Shown one piece after another: positions 36,180 through 49,113 of a stretch of DNA of 64,000 nt (the first letter of the stretch is position 1; each line of letters opens with the position of its first letter). A program made the translations under genes and the position numbers. The stretch lies in contig NW_001798989.1 in NCBI RefSeq assembly GCF_000165425.1, forward strand, positions 558,001 to 622,000, read 5' to 3'. The notes beneath the pieces were generated by a model. That model was not told the origin of the DNA and made no database searches. It saw only the letters and a list, made by a program, of their open reading frames with translations. This stretch comes from Paramecium tetraurelia. Lineage: Eukaryota; Ciliophora; Oligohymenophorea; Peniculida; Parameciidae.

Positions 36180-39100
36180 TCATATGTCATAAATTTTTCT
36201 CTCCATTGTGAATTGATAAGTAATTATTTTAGTTTTTGACTTTATATTTTTTTCCTCCTTTATCAGTTCCTCTGCAATCTAGTCCACTTATTATACTTAT
36301 TTATTGAAGACCAGACTAACGAATTTAAACATCCTCTAAATGAAGGAATACTATTGATATAGAAAATAAGCATGCTGTTTAATATCAATCAAAAACTATA
36401 TTAAGAGCATGACAACTGATAATCCAATAATAACCCATCCCAAGATTTCCATATTTGAAATTTAAGATTGATCCAATTAATTGGTTCCTGATTGAATATA
36501 ATAAATTAAGAGGATAAACAATTGTTCCAACCACAAAATACACTCTGTCAAAATTACCTTATAGAATTCATTAATATCTTTCAGAGGTTTGGTCAGGATA
36601 ATGTATCCAATAAAAATGATATTCTAAATAGAGGATATCAAAATTTGAAAGGAAGGACAATGGTATAGAAATATTAAGGAAAACATGAACATCATTTTTT
36701 TAATTAGGATCATTAGATTGTAATATTTTACGAATTAATTCTAATGAATTTCTGGGTTGCCTTCTAAAAAGGATTCATGCTTCTATTTATATGTTTGAGT
36801 AACAAATTCGTACTATTTTTTAGATATTGCATTTAAGCCATAATAAATGAATAATAGTTGAGCAATAAAAGCAATTACACTCAAATAATAACTAAATCCC
36901 ATATCATTTTGATACATCTTCAATTATAAAAACATTGCCATATTAAAATCCATTGCAACAGTCAAAATAGTTCTGATTATATTGTTGTGGATTTGAGAAG
37001 TATAAATACCAGATAGGAATAATAGATGCTTTGCTCCAATATAGAGGTAATATTAAAACATCCCCAGGACGAAATAAATATCATCAGAGATTTTATTATG
37101 AAGATAGTGAATGTAGTAATTACATAGTTTATTAAGTATTATTGAAAGCATGAAAGTGCAATAAGTAATAACAAATACACTCAACACACTAAGTATGTTT
37201 ATGACAAATAAGGAGGAGTATCCTTCTTCTGCAAACTTCTAATCTGGCTGATTCTCGGACATTTTAAAATCAAAATCAAGAATTGTTAACTGAACTGATA
37301 TATACTCTTTTAAGAAATCAAATTCGGCGAATCCAAAGGTTTCAAAATACATCTACAAATTATAGGGGAAAATAATATTTAAGTACTTTAAATAGGCTAA
37401 CATTTAAATTGAATCCAATAAGTTAAAAAATATATTCAATCCACCAGTAATAAAAGAAAAACCAGCTAAACTCAATAGAAATACCATAATAAAATAAGCA
37501 AAATTAGATGAACTATTTGTAGCTGACTTAGTACCTTCACTTTGTTTAATATACGATAGTAGTTAGATTTTTTAGATGTTATTTTCCAAGATAGCTCCTT
37601 GCTAATTTTTAATTTTTTATGGAGTAGTAATTTCAACCTATAGAAAAGGATTTTCAATATCGGTCAAAAATTGGATTTCAATTAAAAGAGATTAGGGATT
37701 CAAATTTGTGATATTTGAATTATATCCAACCTATGAATTATTAAATTACAAATTGATCATAGAAGATAAATTTCCATAAATGGCTACATCTTAATTGAAA
37801 TCTAAGTAACAATATCTCTTATTATTGAAATACTTGTCTTTGGGATCAGATTTCAACATAAAATCTATTGGATTAATAATTTCGCAAGTTGGATTGCATA
37901 TGAATCCTTCTTCTACCTGACACTAAGAATTGCATCCATCTCCATCAATGATATTACCATCATCGCATTATTCAATATCAACTAATATGTTATCACCACA
38001 GATAGCTGTGCATTTATCATCCTTAATTTAAAATCCAAATTCTTATTCACACATCTTGCAAGTTTTATCTTCTAATGTGAATCTGCATTATACACAATTG
38101 TCCTAAGAAGTGATACAGGTAAGACAACTTTAGGAACATTATTAGCACTCATTGTTTCCATTTAAATAGTATCCATCATTACAGATTTAACAATAACCTT
38201 AATAACACTTCTTGCAAATATTAGATCTGCATCTATCAGTGGTGAAATAACAATCAACGCAACCATCTCTGGAATTATTGTTTCCATCATCGCATTCCTC
38301 ATCCCATTGCAATATATTATCTCCACATTATGAATAACAAGGATGTGAGGCATTTACATTTTGATATGGTTTACAACTGATGCATTCTAATACTCCAAGA
38401 TCAAAATATCCTTTTCTACATTTACATTCAAAAGAATTCATTTTATCAGAAGATTTAATACGAGAGGTTGGGCATGCAGTACATTAATTGAATTCTTCAG
38501 ACTAATTACAATATATGCATGAGTAATGACATTTTTAACATTAATTTGTTTCATTTTCAAAATAGCCTTAATTGCATATGCAAATCTGTTGTTTGTTGAT
38601 AACTCTGTTTACTGCAATATCACAACTTAGACAAAGTGAATCCTATTCGCAAGTGTAACAAATTGGATTACACTTCTAACATACTTATTGGTTGTCTTCA
38701 TAATAACCAGTTTAGCATACACATTTACCTTTGGACAATTATCTAAATAGTTGAGTATCACATTCAGTACAACGATCATATTCAAAATAACAATTAACAC
38801 ATAAATGATGACATTATTGACAAAAAATACTCTGGGCAATTTCAAAATAGCCTTATTTACATTCACACATATTTTCAAATAATTCTCTATTAGTTTCACT
38901 ATTACAACTTGTACATGACTCATATCCATTACAAGTGATGCATTTTGGATTGCATAGAATACACTCCAGATCTTGGTTGAGATAATAGCCCTTTATGCAT
39001 ACACATGTATTCATATTTAGTACTTTCAATTAGTTGAGATCACATGAATCACACGCTGGATAATTTAATTGACATGTTTAACATTATTGAGGACATTAAT

Positions 39101-41286
39101 TTTATTACTTACATATTTCATTAGCTTATGAGCCCTAACAAAAGCACTTTCCTTCTTTCAATTCAAAACCATCTTTGCATTATAAGCAAATATCTATTTT
39201 GCATTTACCACAACTGAAAAAGCAAGGGTTACATTATTCTTAGTCATAAAAATAACCATCCGAACATCGGTAATTGTTGAATTAGTAACTAACTTAGTTT
39301 TCTAATCTAAACTCATACTTTAAACAGACTCCATTTGAATCACATTATTCACATCCATGATCGCACTAAAATTAAACATCATTTTAACCTTTTCAATTAT
39401 TATAAAATAATCAAAGAATGAACAGTATCCATCAAATGGTGAAAAACATCTGAATTCTAAACTGGTTGTATTAAAAAAATGAATAAATTCCATAGTGTAA
39501 TTACGATAGATATAATCAGGAAATTCTTAATTTAGTTGATAACTTGTAAACTCATATAATGGATCAGCATAAAATTTATGTCTTTACTAATTAAGACCTA
39601 CTCCAACAACTAATTCAAAAAAATAATCCTATGAATTATTTTACCAATCAATTAATAACACCGATATCATTAATCTTAATTTTCGATGAGGTTTTTACAT
39701 TTGAAATTTTTACTGTAAAATACCACCACCATATAATTTCGTATTAAACAAATAAAGAAATCTACTTTCAAATTGATACCATGCTATATTCAAAATATTC
39801 ATGAGCAACTTTTAATCAGGACTTACAAGATAATTAGGATAAAACTCTTTTAGTATATATTGTGGATTCTTAAAGACGCTGTCATAATCTTCGCATACAT
39901 TTCCGTTTTATGTTGAATAAGAAGGGCATTGGTTTATGCAATTCCCTTTATACCAAAGGGTACAAACTAAAGGCAATTAGATTGCAGGTTCAATTTCATT
40001 CACTATGACCTAATCTATTCCCCAGCCATAGAAAGGATCTGATATGCTATGATAAAAATCCAAATTTATACTTAAATTAAGATCCTATTCCTAATACAAT
40101 ATCCTACTCAAAAAAAGTTTAAAGTGTCATGTAAAATTAGACTTTCTTGCAACTTGAAAATCCAATACGTGAACAATCCTAAACTGATTTGATAAGACCA
40201 AATCTGGTAAACAATGAGGAGGTTATTAAGCTATAAGTGATGGTTGCAACTCTATAATTATTCACTTCAATCATCAATCTAGACAGTTCCTAAATCATAA
40301 TTTAAGATAATTACAGCTAAATTTCCAAAAAGATAAATTGTGATTTCAAATTCTAAAATGCTAGTGATTGACGACTTTCTAAAAGAATATTGTATTTTAT
40401 CATTAAATCTAAAAGGACCATGCACATCTTAATCTGCCTCATATGTTGACGATTTATAAAAAATATTAGACAAAGTATCCTTTATATAATCATATTTTAT
40501 TAAATTCTGATTAACATCATCCACAAATAATATGGATTTGCTTGCATATGGTTTACAAGTAACTTCATTAAAATCAAAATAGCCTAAAGGACAGGAATCA
40601 AAGCAATCGTCATTAAAAATAAAGGGTTTTGGATAAGAACATCTGCAGGAATTTGACAATAATTAAAAGTTTGGCTTACAAACTTTGCAGAATTATTTTA
40701 GTTCACATTGCAAGCAATTTTTAGAGCATTTGTTTATAAAAATATTAAAGTTTTTTATTGAAAATTGAGTAGTAACATCTAGTGGTCGTATTTCAAATAA
40801 GTGATTAAAATTTACAGTGTTTAATGGTATGTTTATCTAAAAATCTAAAGCATATTTCAAATCTGTAAATGCTCTAGAATTACAATAAGTACAATTTATA
40901 TCTATATTTTATTATAGAAATAAATCAACATCATCTGGGATTATATTTCCATCAAATTTAAAAAGAAAAGGTAGATGTAAAATGGAATCTTGAGGGTATT
41001 AAAAAATATATAAATCAAAAATTATTCTTACTTACATATATCCTCTTTCCTGTGTTAGATCAATACTTCTAGACCAAGATTATCCAGTGAAATCATAGAA
41101 TTATTAAAAAGGAGGTACAATAGGATTGCAAGTATAAGTAGGAGGTACAGCATTCCAACCAGTGGAAGGAAAAGTATTATCAACTAATTCTGATGAATAA
41201 TATTGCCATTCTGATAATTTAGAGCTTTGATTCTTAATGACTTTTATTAAGACTGAGAGGATGCAAATCTGTAAAGTTGTTGACAT
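36180..41286 (-). CDS. Large cysteine-rich surface protein with membrane domain, second full-length copy
   Basis: ATG 41286 opens a hydrophobic signal (LQICILSVLI). Reading on the minus strand gives the same plan as the gene at 17113: beta-rich modules with Cys clusters, dense CxxC repeats between about 40700 and 37900, DUF4215-like CDDGN modules near 38290 and 37960, several hydrophobic segments from 37520 to 36370, and a charged tail ending at TGA 36180. The segment LIDIKQHAYFLYQQYSFI near the end aligns with LFIDVKQHVGFLINEYAIV of the other copy. I did not place every intron; the span is not a multiple of three, so at least one exists. About 1680 residues. Cell-surface location is likely; the ligand is unknown. 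Confidence 0.8.
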
Positions 41287-41482
41287 GATTTTAAAATAAT
41301 TTACTATAATATATATTTATTTCAACTTATAATTACTATAAGATCATGCAGAATGTAGAATAATAAACTAATGACAAATATAAATTAAAAATCAATCACT
41401 TTAAGTTAAATAACTAAAATTTAGTGTATTCAATTTTATTCAACAATTGAAATAAGATACTCAGTTATATTGAATATATAAA

Positions 41483-42498
41483 TCAAAAGATATCACAGCC
41501 TTCCTTATTGTCTTCCATCATTCCAGGATATTATTACAAATTTTTAAATTCTTCATCCTCTTCATCTTCATCTTCGTCCTCCTAATGAATTAACAATATA
41601 ATAGTAAATTACATCGTCAGCAACAAACTGTTTCCTTTTTTCTCCACAACCCAGGAATCCTTTATTTCCTCCTTTCTTTTTGCTATTGTCATCTTAATTA
41701 TTGTTTTTGTTCTTTTTCCTATAGGACTCTATTCCCATAATTAAACTATTCATTTCTGTAAGCCAAGCCTTGTCAATCATGTCCAATTTTTAATCTTGCA
41801 AGATCTATTTGCCAATTTCTTCAAACACTGCATTAATATTGTGTCCGGTCTTGGCAGATACCACAAATCTTGTAGGGATATTAAACTTCTCAAGTGATTT
41901 CCACTTTGAAAACACTTTGTCTTAATTTTAAGCTTCAATCAAATCGCTTTTATTTGCTACTACAACCTTCTTGGATGTCAACATACTGAAAGATCTTTAC
42001 TTTTCACAATATTCTGATATATATTTAATAGGTTCTTCGAGACCTTTATATGAATCGTTTTAATTGCCATCAAAAACAAATATATAGCCATAAATCTACT
42101 TATCGAAGTCCAGGATGTTCTTTTATTCCTCCTTGAATCTTTATTGCCTATTTTCCAATGTCCCAAAATAAATGTTTGTCTTGAGGAAATCGCTTTCTCT
42201 TACTAAATCAGGATGATTAGTAGGGAATCTAAAGTTGTGTAAATTTGCAATACATATCCTCAATTATGAATACAACATATTAGGGATCAGTTGGACTGCA
42301 ATTTAGATCATGGACTTTCTTATAACGACGAATATCATCATCTGTTTCCTCATATTACGGTTCAAATGAGTTATTAACAAATTAATTGACAATGGCTGTT
42401 TTACCTACTCCCTTAGGCCCAAGAACAGCAATTCTGATAATGGGTAACACCTTTTTCTTCAATGCTTCAACATCTACATCATTACTTTTTTTTGCCAT
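41483..42498 (-). CDS. Ras-like small GTPase with long acidic tail
   Basis: Two introns (25 and 31 bases) leave 319 residues, much longer than the usual 200. The P-loop GPKGVGKT is at residues 27-34, the base-specificity motif NKSD at 174-177, and SAKTG at 206-210. The switch II DxxG motif is not recognisable; DFDKQIYGYIF lies in its place. After residue 225 come basic and Asn-rich stretches, a glycine-cysteine segment, a strongly acidic block and the end GCDIF, which lacks a CaaX box. It should bind GTP, but lack of a clear DxxG makes hydrolysis uncertain. The DNase II gene lies 86 bases upstream on the same strand. Confidence 0.8.
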
Positions 42499-42584
42499 AA
42501 TAATATTTATTATTTCGTATGCAATTATGACTCTTATTGATATTTATATTAAGTTAAATAGCAAAATATAAATATATTAGCGTT

Positions 42585-43665
42585 TCAACATGTTTGTCTT
42601 TCGACAAATGCCTTGTTTATTACATTCCATATCTTGGAATGCAGAAAACAAAAAGTAGTCCCTCCTCTTTTATTTTAGGTTGTCATTCTATTTAAATCTG
42701 CCATACAAACATAAGGCATAGCACTTTAAGCTGAAATTCCGAATTTGGAATGGTCCTTTGTATATTTAAATTTATAACCCTATAAAATAGTGTTATTATT
42801 CTACATTATGATTTCTATAAATATTGCTATAAGTCTGATAAGTCTATGAGCAAGAGGGTTCCTGTAACCCTCCAGTTCCATTTCCCCATGTTTCCATCAC
42901 TAATCCAACCTTTAAATTAGGTGCCACAATATTAGCATAGAAGTCTTCCACCAAATTTTAGTTTTTCGAAATAACAAGTATACTCAATCCATTCTTACTC
43001 TTGACTTGTTTAGACCCACTTTAGGCCTGAATATTCCTAGAATTGTTTCTAAGAGCAAAAATATTGGGGTAGGTTGACTCAAATGTACTAATTTCATTAG
43101 CCTTTTGAGTTAAGGTTTAAGCGATGATATATTGCTCTGCTACTACATTAATTTATGAGGTTGTCATGGTCACACAAAAGTAATGTTGTCCATTCACATT
43201 TGCACTGCTTGGCATTCCAGGTATTATATTACTAATCTAAACTATGTAATTTTACCTTTAACTTTCATCAAATACAGGGAATTATGGTGTAGAATGGTTA
43301 ATTATGAATCCCTATCCACTAGAAGAGGCAGATAATATGCCTTTGGAATGAGCTCTGTCAGAAATAGTTGATTTTCCATAAGGTTAATCATTCCATACCA
43401 CATTCATAGTTGTACTCGATGTAAATGAGATTTATCCTACAGTTCTTTACAAGGGTGAGGTACGGTCTCTTAAATCATCACTCATTAGGTTCATGCCAGA
43501 GCAATCATTTTGTGAATCACAATAGTAATATTCAAATCCACTATATGGTATGGCAGAATCAGCAGGCAATTTGAAAATCAACCACCAATCCACCTATGTT
43601 CCTGTTGAACTTAAACAACTTTGGCTGAAAACCTAAAGTACCAGAACTAACAAAATGATTTTCAT
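42585..43665 (-). CDS. Deoxyribonuclease II
   Basis: One 25-base intron (42780-42804) leaves 351 residues, matching DNase II. A signal peptide (KIILLVLVLQVFS) is followed by VDWWLIFKLP and GFEYYYCDS. The first HxK motif HSKG is at residues 106-109 and HSTPQFP at 124. The catalytic DHSKFGIS is at 296-303, close to His295 of the human enzyme, with VCMADLNRM next. Intron removal is needed to create that motif. The enzyme cuts double-stranded DNA at acid pH without metal and acts in lysosomes; in a bacterivorous ciliate it would digest DNA of prey in food vacuoles. Both catalytic motifs are intact. Confidence 0.93.
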
Positions 43666-43860
43666 TTTTACAATTATCGACGAACTATCTTATTTTTTGT
43701 ATGTTATATCATTATTTCTGTAGAGTGACGCACTTTTTACATTTACCACTTTATATCATTCTACATTAATTATGCAATAAAAATAATTTAATGGAAATAA
43801 CTTATAGAATTCAAAATCCAAAATAATTTTTGTAATTTTATTGTTATCATGCTTTTTTAT

Positions 43861-44131
43861 TCATATAAATTTTCGGCTAATTTATTTTCCCAAAAAAATT
43901 CGAAATTTACTATGTTTCAAGAACCGTGAGTCAAATTACATTTAAAAACGTATTGTATTAATCCAAATAATATTCAAATGTTATTGAATAGACAACACAT
44001 TTCTTAGCCTATTATCATTCCCAAAGTTTGAATATCTATCAATGAGATTAATACTAAATTAAATTGCTTTGTTTTTATTATGAAAGATGATAAAACGATA
44101 TCAAAATTCTCTTTACTTATTCAAGTGCCAT
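43861..44131 (-). CDS. Possible small gene
   Basis: ATG 44131, a 19-base GTATTA...TAG candidate intron near 44035-44053 and TGA 43861 give 83 residues rich in Ile, Asn, Arg and Phe with balanced composition. The intron both fits the genome's pattern and joins two frames that otherwise stop. No homology is recognised and the surrounding 900 bases are otherwise empty, so it could be chance. Confidence 0.3.
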
Positions 44132-44570
44132 ATTATGAATTAAAATTACTTAGTTAAAATATTAATCTCATTATAAAATCGATCAGAAAATGAAAGTATA
44201 CCTACATCTAATTTTTCGTATTTTCTAAAAGTAAATTTACTTAGATATGATTTAATAGAGAATAATTGAGATTCTTAAATATTTTAATTTTAGAAAAATT
44301 ATGAATAGAAATTTAATATAAAGTTCTGTTTGATAATTATATTCAATTTGTTTTGATTATTTAATAATCTGTAAGTAGAATGATGATACATAACAAGTTA
44401 ATTAGGTTTATTAATCAGTTTTTAAAGATTTAATAGTGTAAGTATATATATTTGCTGAATTTCGAAGGACAATTTTGGAGCGAGAATGAAAATAGATGAT
44501 TATTTTAAATAAATTGAATATAAATTTTATTGATTATATTTATAAAAATTTGTCAGTTAATCGAACAATC
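44132..44570. other. Upstream spacer of the Aurora-like kinase
   Basis: AT-rich DNA with no open frame of coding quality on either strand. It should contain the promoter of the kinase starting at 44571. Confidence 0.4.
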
Positions 44571-46111
44571 ATGTAAAGAAAAATAGAATGCTATAATAAA
44601 GGACTTTTTACTTCAATGGCTCAATTTGAACCTAAACAAAGATCTAATGGTAAGACTAGTTTAGGAACTGGATCTTTTGGAACAGTTAATTTGGTGTAAC
44701 ATCTTAAATCATCATCCCTTTATGCTATAAAATCAATTTAACAAAGCAATATCTAAACTCCCTATGAGTAGGAAGGAGTGGAAAGAGAAATAAAAGTCCA
44801 TTTAAAGTGTCATCATCCTAATATAATAAATTTGTATGATAGCTTCATCGAGCATGGAAACGTATATATGGTATTAGAGTATGCTGAAAATGGAAACCTT
44901 TATAATTATGTGCAAAGGAAGAAGAGATTAGATGAAAAAGAAGCCTGCAAGTACTTTATACAAACTTGCAAAGCTTTACAATATCTGCATGAAATAAATG
45001 TTTTCCATAGAGATATCAAAGTAATCAATGATATAAATATATTTAGCCTGAAAATTTGTTATTGGATAGTAATAACGATATCAAATTGTGTGATTTTGGA
45101 TGGTGTGCAGAGAACATTCATCTTAAAAGAAAGACCTTCTGTGGAACCTACGAATACATGGCCCCAGAAATTGTCTCTGACTTGCCCTATGACTATAAGA
45201 TTGATATCTGGTCAGTTGGGGTATTGCTCTATGAATTATTGCATGGTTATGCTCCATTCAAAGGCAAGGAATACAAAGAAATTGCTGCTAACATAAAGAG
45301 TGGCTTAATACGTTATTCCAGTTCGATCAATTCAGATGCCTAAGAACTTATTAAGAACATCTTATAAAAAGATCCATCCTAGAGATTATCATTCAAAGAT
45401 ATTTATCAATCTCCATTTGTTCAGAGGTGCTATCCATAATAAGGATGTAATAATATTATGCAAATAATAGAACTTAAGATATCTTTGTCCCCAAGGTCTA
45501 GTTTTTCAGTTGAATAAAACTCTATCTAAAAATATCAATCTCCTTTGATAAGTCACAAATAACAACCAATTGGTAGATTGAACTAAACAAATGGAAATAA
45601 TTTGAATAATTCGTCATCCTTGAGTATCAAATCTCCTAATATATCAAAAACAAGAGTGGATTCTAAGAAATAATCAAATAATATATTCGATGACATCAAA
45701 AGGAAGATCATTTATGAATAAACCAGTCCTTTAAGGGATGCTACTAATATGCATAAACGAAATTAGGCTAGTTTAACTAATTTGATCAAGAATTCAAATA
45801 CAAAAATTACTTAAATAAAAAGTCCTCAACCAAAAAAGATCTAATTGAGTAAATACTGTTCAAAATCAAGAAACCTTGATGAAAATGGAACTGTGAAACT
45901 ACTAGATTAGTTTAAATCAATGCCATCTTTTACTATTGAAGATCAATAACATACCTATGAAGAAGAAAACAGATTAAATTTAAAGACCGATAGAGTTATT
46001 AAAGGGTAAAGTAAATAATGTATAACTAGATTCAAAAAAGAATCACATTAATCTTAAGATTTAGATAAGATACTCAAAATGTATCTCAGTATGTGCAGCA
46101 GTAGACAATGA
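44571..46111 (+). CDS. Aurora-like Ser/Thr protein kinase
   Basis: 504 residues after one 26-base intron at 45021-45046 that interrupts the catalytic loop just after HRDIK. Glycine loop LGTGSFGTV is at residues 31-39, the AIK lysine near 59, FHRDIKPEN near 148 and LCDFGWCAE near 167. The activation loop RKTFCGTYEYMAPEI and substrate region GYAPFKG are near those of Aurora and related AGC-like mitotic kinases. The DFGW, shared with Aurora's DFGWS, is the main reason for the assignment. Residues 280-504 are a Ser/Asn/Gln-rich disordered tail unlike animal Auroras. It probably acts in mitosis, cytokinesis or cilia. A second in-frame ATG at 44616 is possible. Confidence 0.87.
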
Positions 46112-46583
46112 ATTGTTGTTTTTATTATTTAGTACTTTATTAATATTTATTTACTTCTCCTTTGATATTTGTTCAAGTCATTAAATAATATTAATTTTAT
46201 TCAAAATATCTAATCATATGAATTTTGGTTTAAAATTTTGTATCCTAAATTTGAATGTTAATTATATGATATTTCAATCGTAAATATGACAATTATATGT
46301 ATAATTACCTAATACATGATGAAAAAATAAATTAAATAATTAGCCTATTAGAAGTTCCAAAGATTTTGTCCTTATTTTTAGGCTGAATAATTTCAAATTC
46401 CAGCAATACCAGCAACCAATAAGAAATTAATTCTTCTCAATTATTACAAATGTTTAACAATTAAATATGTCTTTATTAAGTTTAGTATAAAATCCAAATT
46501 TTATTATTAATCTGTTCCATAGATTCCATAATCAATTTAAATCTCAAGACATTCCAATTTCATTATAATAATATATAAATCTA
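46112..46583. other. Spacer with a 92-codon open frame
   Basis: A plus-strand frame from ATG 46316 to TGA 46592-46594 encodes 92 residues, with a Pro/Gln/Phe-rich middle, and overlaps the start of the next gene by 11 bases. In DNA this AT-rich with one stop codon such a frame can arise by chance. It could be a leader peptide or a small gene; it is not called. Confidence 0.3.
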
Positions 46584-47000
46584 ATGAATATTGACGAAAG
46601 TGTTATTGGGATGAAATCAGTTTTAGGAATGAAAACTAGATCTATGAAAGTATATTAGAAATAGCATGAAATGAAGCCAAAACGAGTTTATACTCATATT
46701 TCAAAAGAAACCAAAGCTAAGTTGATTCATACAGTACTGAGATAGAAATGCAAAATTAAGAAAGTAAAATTTCTTAAGATTTTTCAGATAGCAAAAGACC
46801 TGAACATTAACTATGCCACTGCGAAAACAATACTACATTGTCATAAGAAAAAATAAATTAACATGGATGAATATTCAGAGTCCAAAAGGGCTGGGTGTAC
46901 GTTAAACAAGAATGACTCTAAATTATATGTTTAAATTAAAGTGGGAGAAAAAGTAATACATCAGTATGAGTATTTTGAAGCCATCAAAAGAACTCCATGA
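46584..47000 (+). CDS. Small helix-turn-helix protein
   Basis: 130 residues after a 24-base intron near 46769-46792. Residues about 38-80 form a homeodomain-like or transposase-type helix-turn-helix: SKETKAKLIHTVL, then KIKKIAKDLNINYATAKTIL, where the second helix has the recognition pattern INYxTAKTI of psq/Tc1-type DNA-binding domains. The rest is basic with a KVGEKVIHQYEYF end. It may be a host regulator or a domesticated transposase DNA-binding domain; no catalytic DDE region follows. DNA binding is inferred from the fold only. Confidence 0.62.
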
Positions 47001-47548
47001 TGTTATTTTATTTCTCCCTATTATACATTTACTAAATATGTTTACAATAGATAATTCATGTGAATTAAATATTTTAAATTTGCCTAACACCTTTGAAGTG
47101 AGTTTGATTATGGCTTAATTTGGTTTCACATAAATTCTGAAAATATTAAACCACAGTTTACAATTCACTTGAAGTTTAATAATCCAAAAATAAGTAATTA
47201 TTAAAGTTTAGAATATCTTGTTTATTAAAGAAATTATAGTGCTATAATATTCACTTGAACCATTTCAGTATCGTAGTAAATTTATAGAATTGATCTTCTT
47301 GGATTCAATTATACTAATCCATTCAGAATTTGATTTAAAAGAAAAATGAGAAATTTGATCAAAGATGAAATGAGAATATATATAATACTATATATCAATA
47401 TAGAATATACAGTCTATGTTTTTACCTTAGATAACAATTGTTGTACCAATGTTAAATGTTTCATAAACTAATAAGTGCATCATAGGAATATGTTACATAA
47501 TGATTTGCAAATCAAAAATTATTTTTATATTTTGAATTGTAATTAATT
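47001..47548. other. Spacer, no firm gene
   Basis: AT-rich region between two plus-strand genes. A 40-codon frame from the ATG near 47039 is the only notable one and has no support. Confidence 0.35.
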
Positions 47549-48113
47549 ATGAAGGATAATTAAAATGAATCTGAATTAATAAAAGCCAAAGTTGTCGACA
47601 TCAACAATCATGTTATAGGTAATAAATAGTAATAATTATTAATAAGATTTCATTTCTATTGATTACAAACTATTATCTAAAGTAATTCATCAAGCAACTT
47701 TTTTATTCGTCATCGAGAAGTAGACATTCAGAATCTTTTGTCATAAGCGTTCATAATCAAAATAATACTAACCTGGGACATTTAGCACATGTTTTACTGG
47801 AATTGTTCTAGAAACTGAAGATTATCGTTAATGTGCTAAAAGAAAATTAATTTAAGAAACAGGATTAGACTTGGAATTGACATATATCAATTCTTTCTAT
47901 TTTGAAAGTAAGAAAAATAAAATCTGGGGATAAATATTTTATACATTTTATGATGGATAGATAATCAACTTTATCTAAGACCCTAAAGAAGTTGAAGAGA
48001 TTGAGTTGATGTCATACAAGGAAATTGTTATTCGAGAATAGAATGGCGAGATCTTTACACCAGAAAGCATCCAAGCGCTTCATTTTTTAAACAAAAGAGT
48101 TCTTCGCCAATGA
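47549..48113 (+). CDS. Nudix-fold protein with a damaged Nudix box
   Basis: 178 residues after one 28-base intron. The chain resembles isopentenyl-diphosphate isomerase and related Nudix enzymes in order: VIHQATFLFVI strand, FCHKRSQSKQYQPGTFSTCFTG and the Nudix helix at residues 75-97. The box GIVLETEDYRQCAKRKLIQETGL keeps the Gly, the first Glu, the Arg, the last Glu and the Gly, but REUxEE reads RKLIQE: Glu90 is Lys and Glu93 is Gln, encoded by TAA. These glutamates bind the catalytic Mg. Activity is therefore doubtful. The protein may be a Nudix regulator or a non-catalytic remnant under selection, since its frame is intact. Confidence 0.82.
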
Positions 48114-48444
48114 CATCTATTAAACAAATCAAGGTTGATTTGTTTATTTGTTCACATTTCTATTTATAGTAGAATAATTTTATTAATATGGATTTACTTA
48201 AATATGGTTCTATATATTTAAATAACATCCAAAAGTAGTCTAAAAATATATAAAATTAAATGATGAATCAATAAAGCTTATCATCCATTTATTTATTTTT
48301 TAATAATTAAGTTTAATATATAATTGATATTACATAATTAATTATAAAATTGCTTATTAGTTTATAATTGTTAAACTGAAGTCACACTAATGTTAATACT
48401 AAATTCAATTCATTCAAATGTTAATTAAAATTATTAAAGTACCT

Positions 48445-48986
48445 ATGCAAATCAATACTACCTTTTAGAAGATGTAACCAATTGCAATGGCATTAAAATT
48501 ACTGTAAAATTAACCTCTCTTATGTAATGTTTAACATGACGAATCAATCAATTCTCATCATTTATAATACAGTTAACTAATTGTAAAATTTAAATGCTCT
48601 AATCGATAGGATTTAGCTTGCATATTGATTATTTATGATACTAATATATTCTAATAGTAAAAAAGGGCACTGGAAGAGAAATTCAATAATTGATAATTTT
48701 AACTTCACAGACATCCATATATTTATTGGAAGAATATGATATGCATTTAAGGAAGAAACAACAGTCTTTCCAATGCTGTGATTCCAGTAGCTTAAAAAAA
48801 CCGTATGAGGAGTTAATTACAAATATTATATAGTAAAATTACCAATATTCATTATCTTCTCACTTTTAAATACTGTACTATAATCGAAATAACGACATTC
48901 CAAAGGAGAATGAAATAAGATTTAATTTAATACGTGTACATTAAAAAATATTAGATTTAGACAGGAGTATAAATTTATGGAAATGA
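48445..48986 (+). CDS. Possible unknown gene
   Basis: ATG 48445, a 20-base GTAAAA...GAAG candidate intron near 48658-48677 and TGA 48984 give 173 residues with balanced composition, two Cys pairs and a polar middle. The junction links two frames that otherwise stop, and the AAG end matches other introns here. No family is recognised. It lies in a 1-kb gap that has no other candidate, with AT-rich DNA on each side. Confidence 0.35.
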
Positions 48987-49113
48987 TGACTTTTAATTAT
49001 AAAACTATAGCAACTCCTTTTTTTGAGTAAAATTAGAGACTATATAATTTGAAACCTTAAAAATTATGATAAAATCAATCTAATGAGTTTATCTGAATAT
49101 ATTTATATTTATA

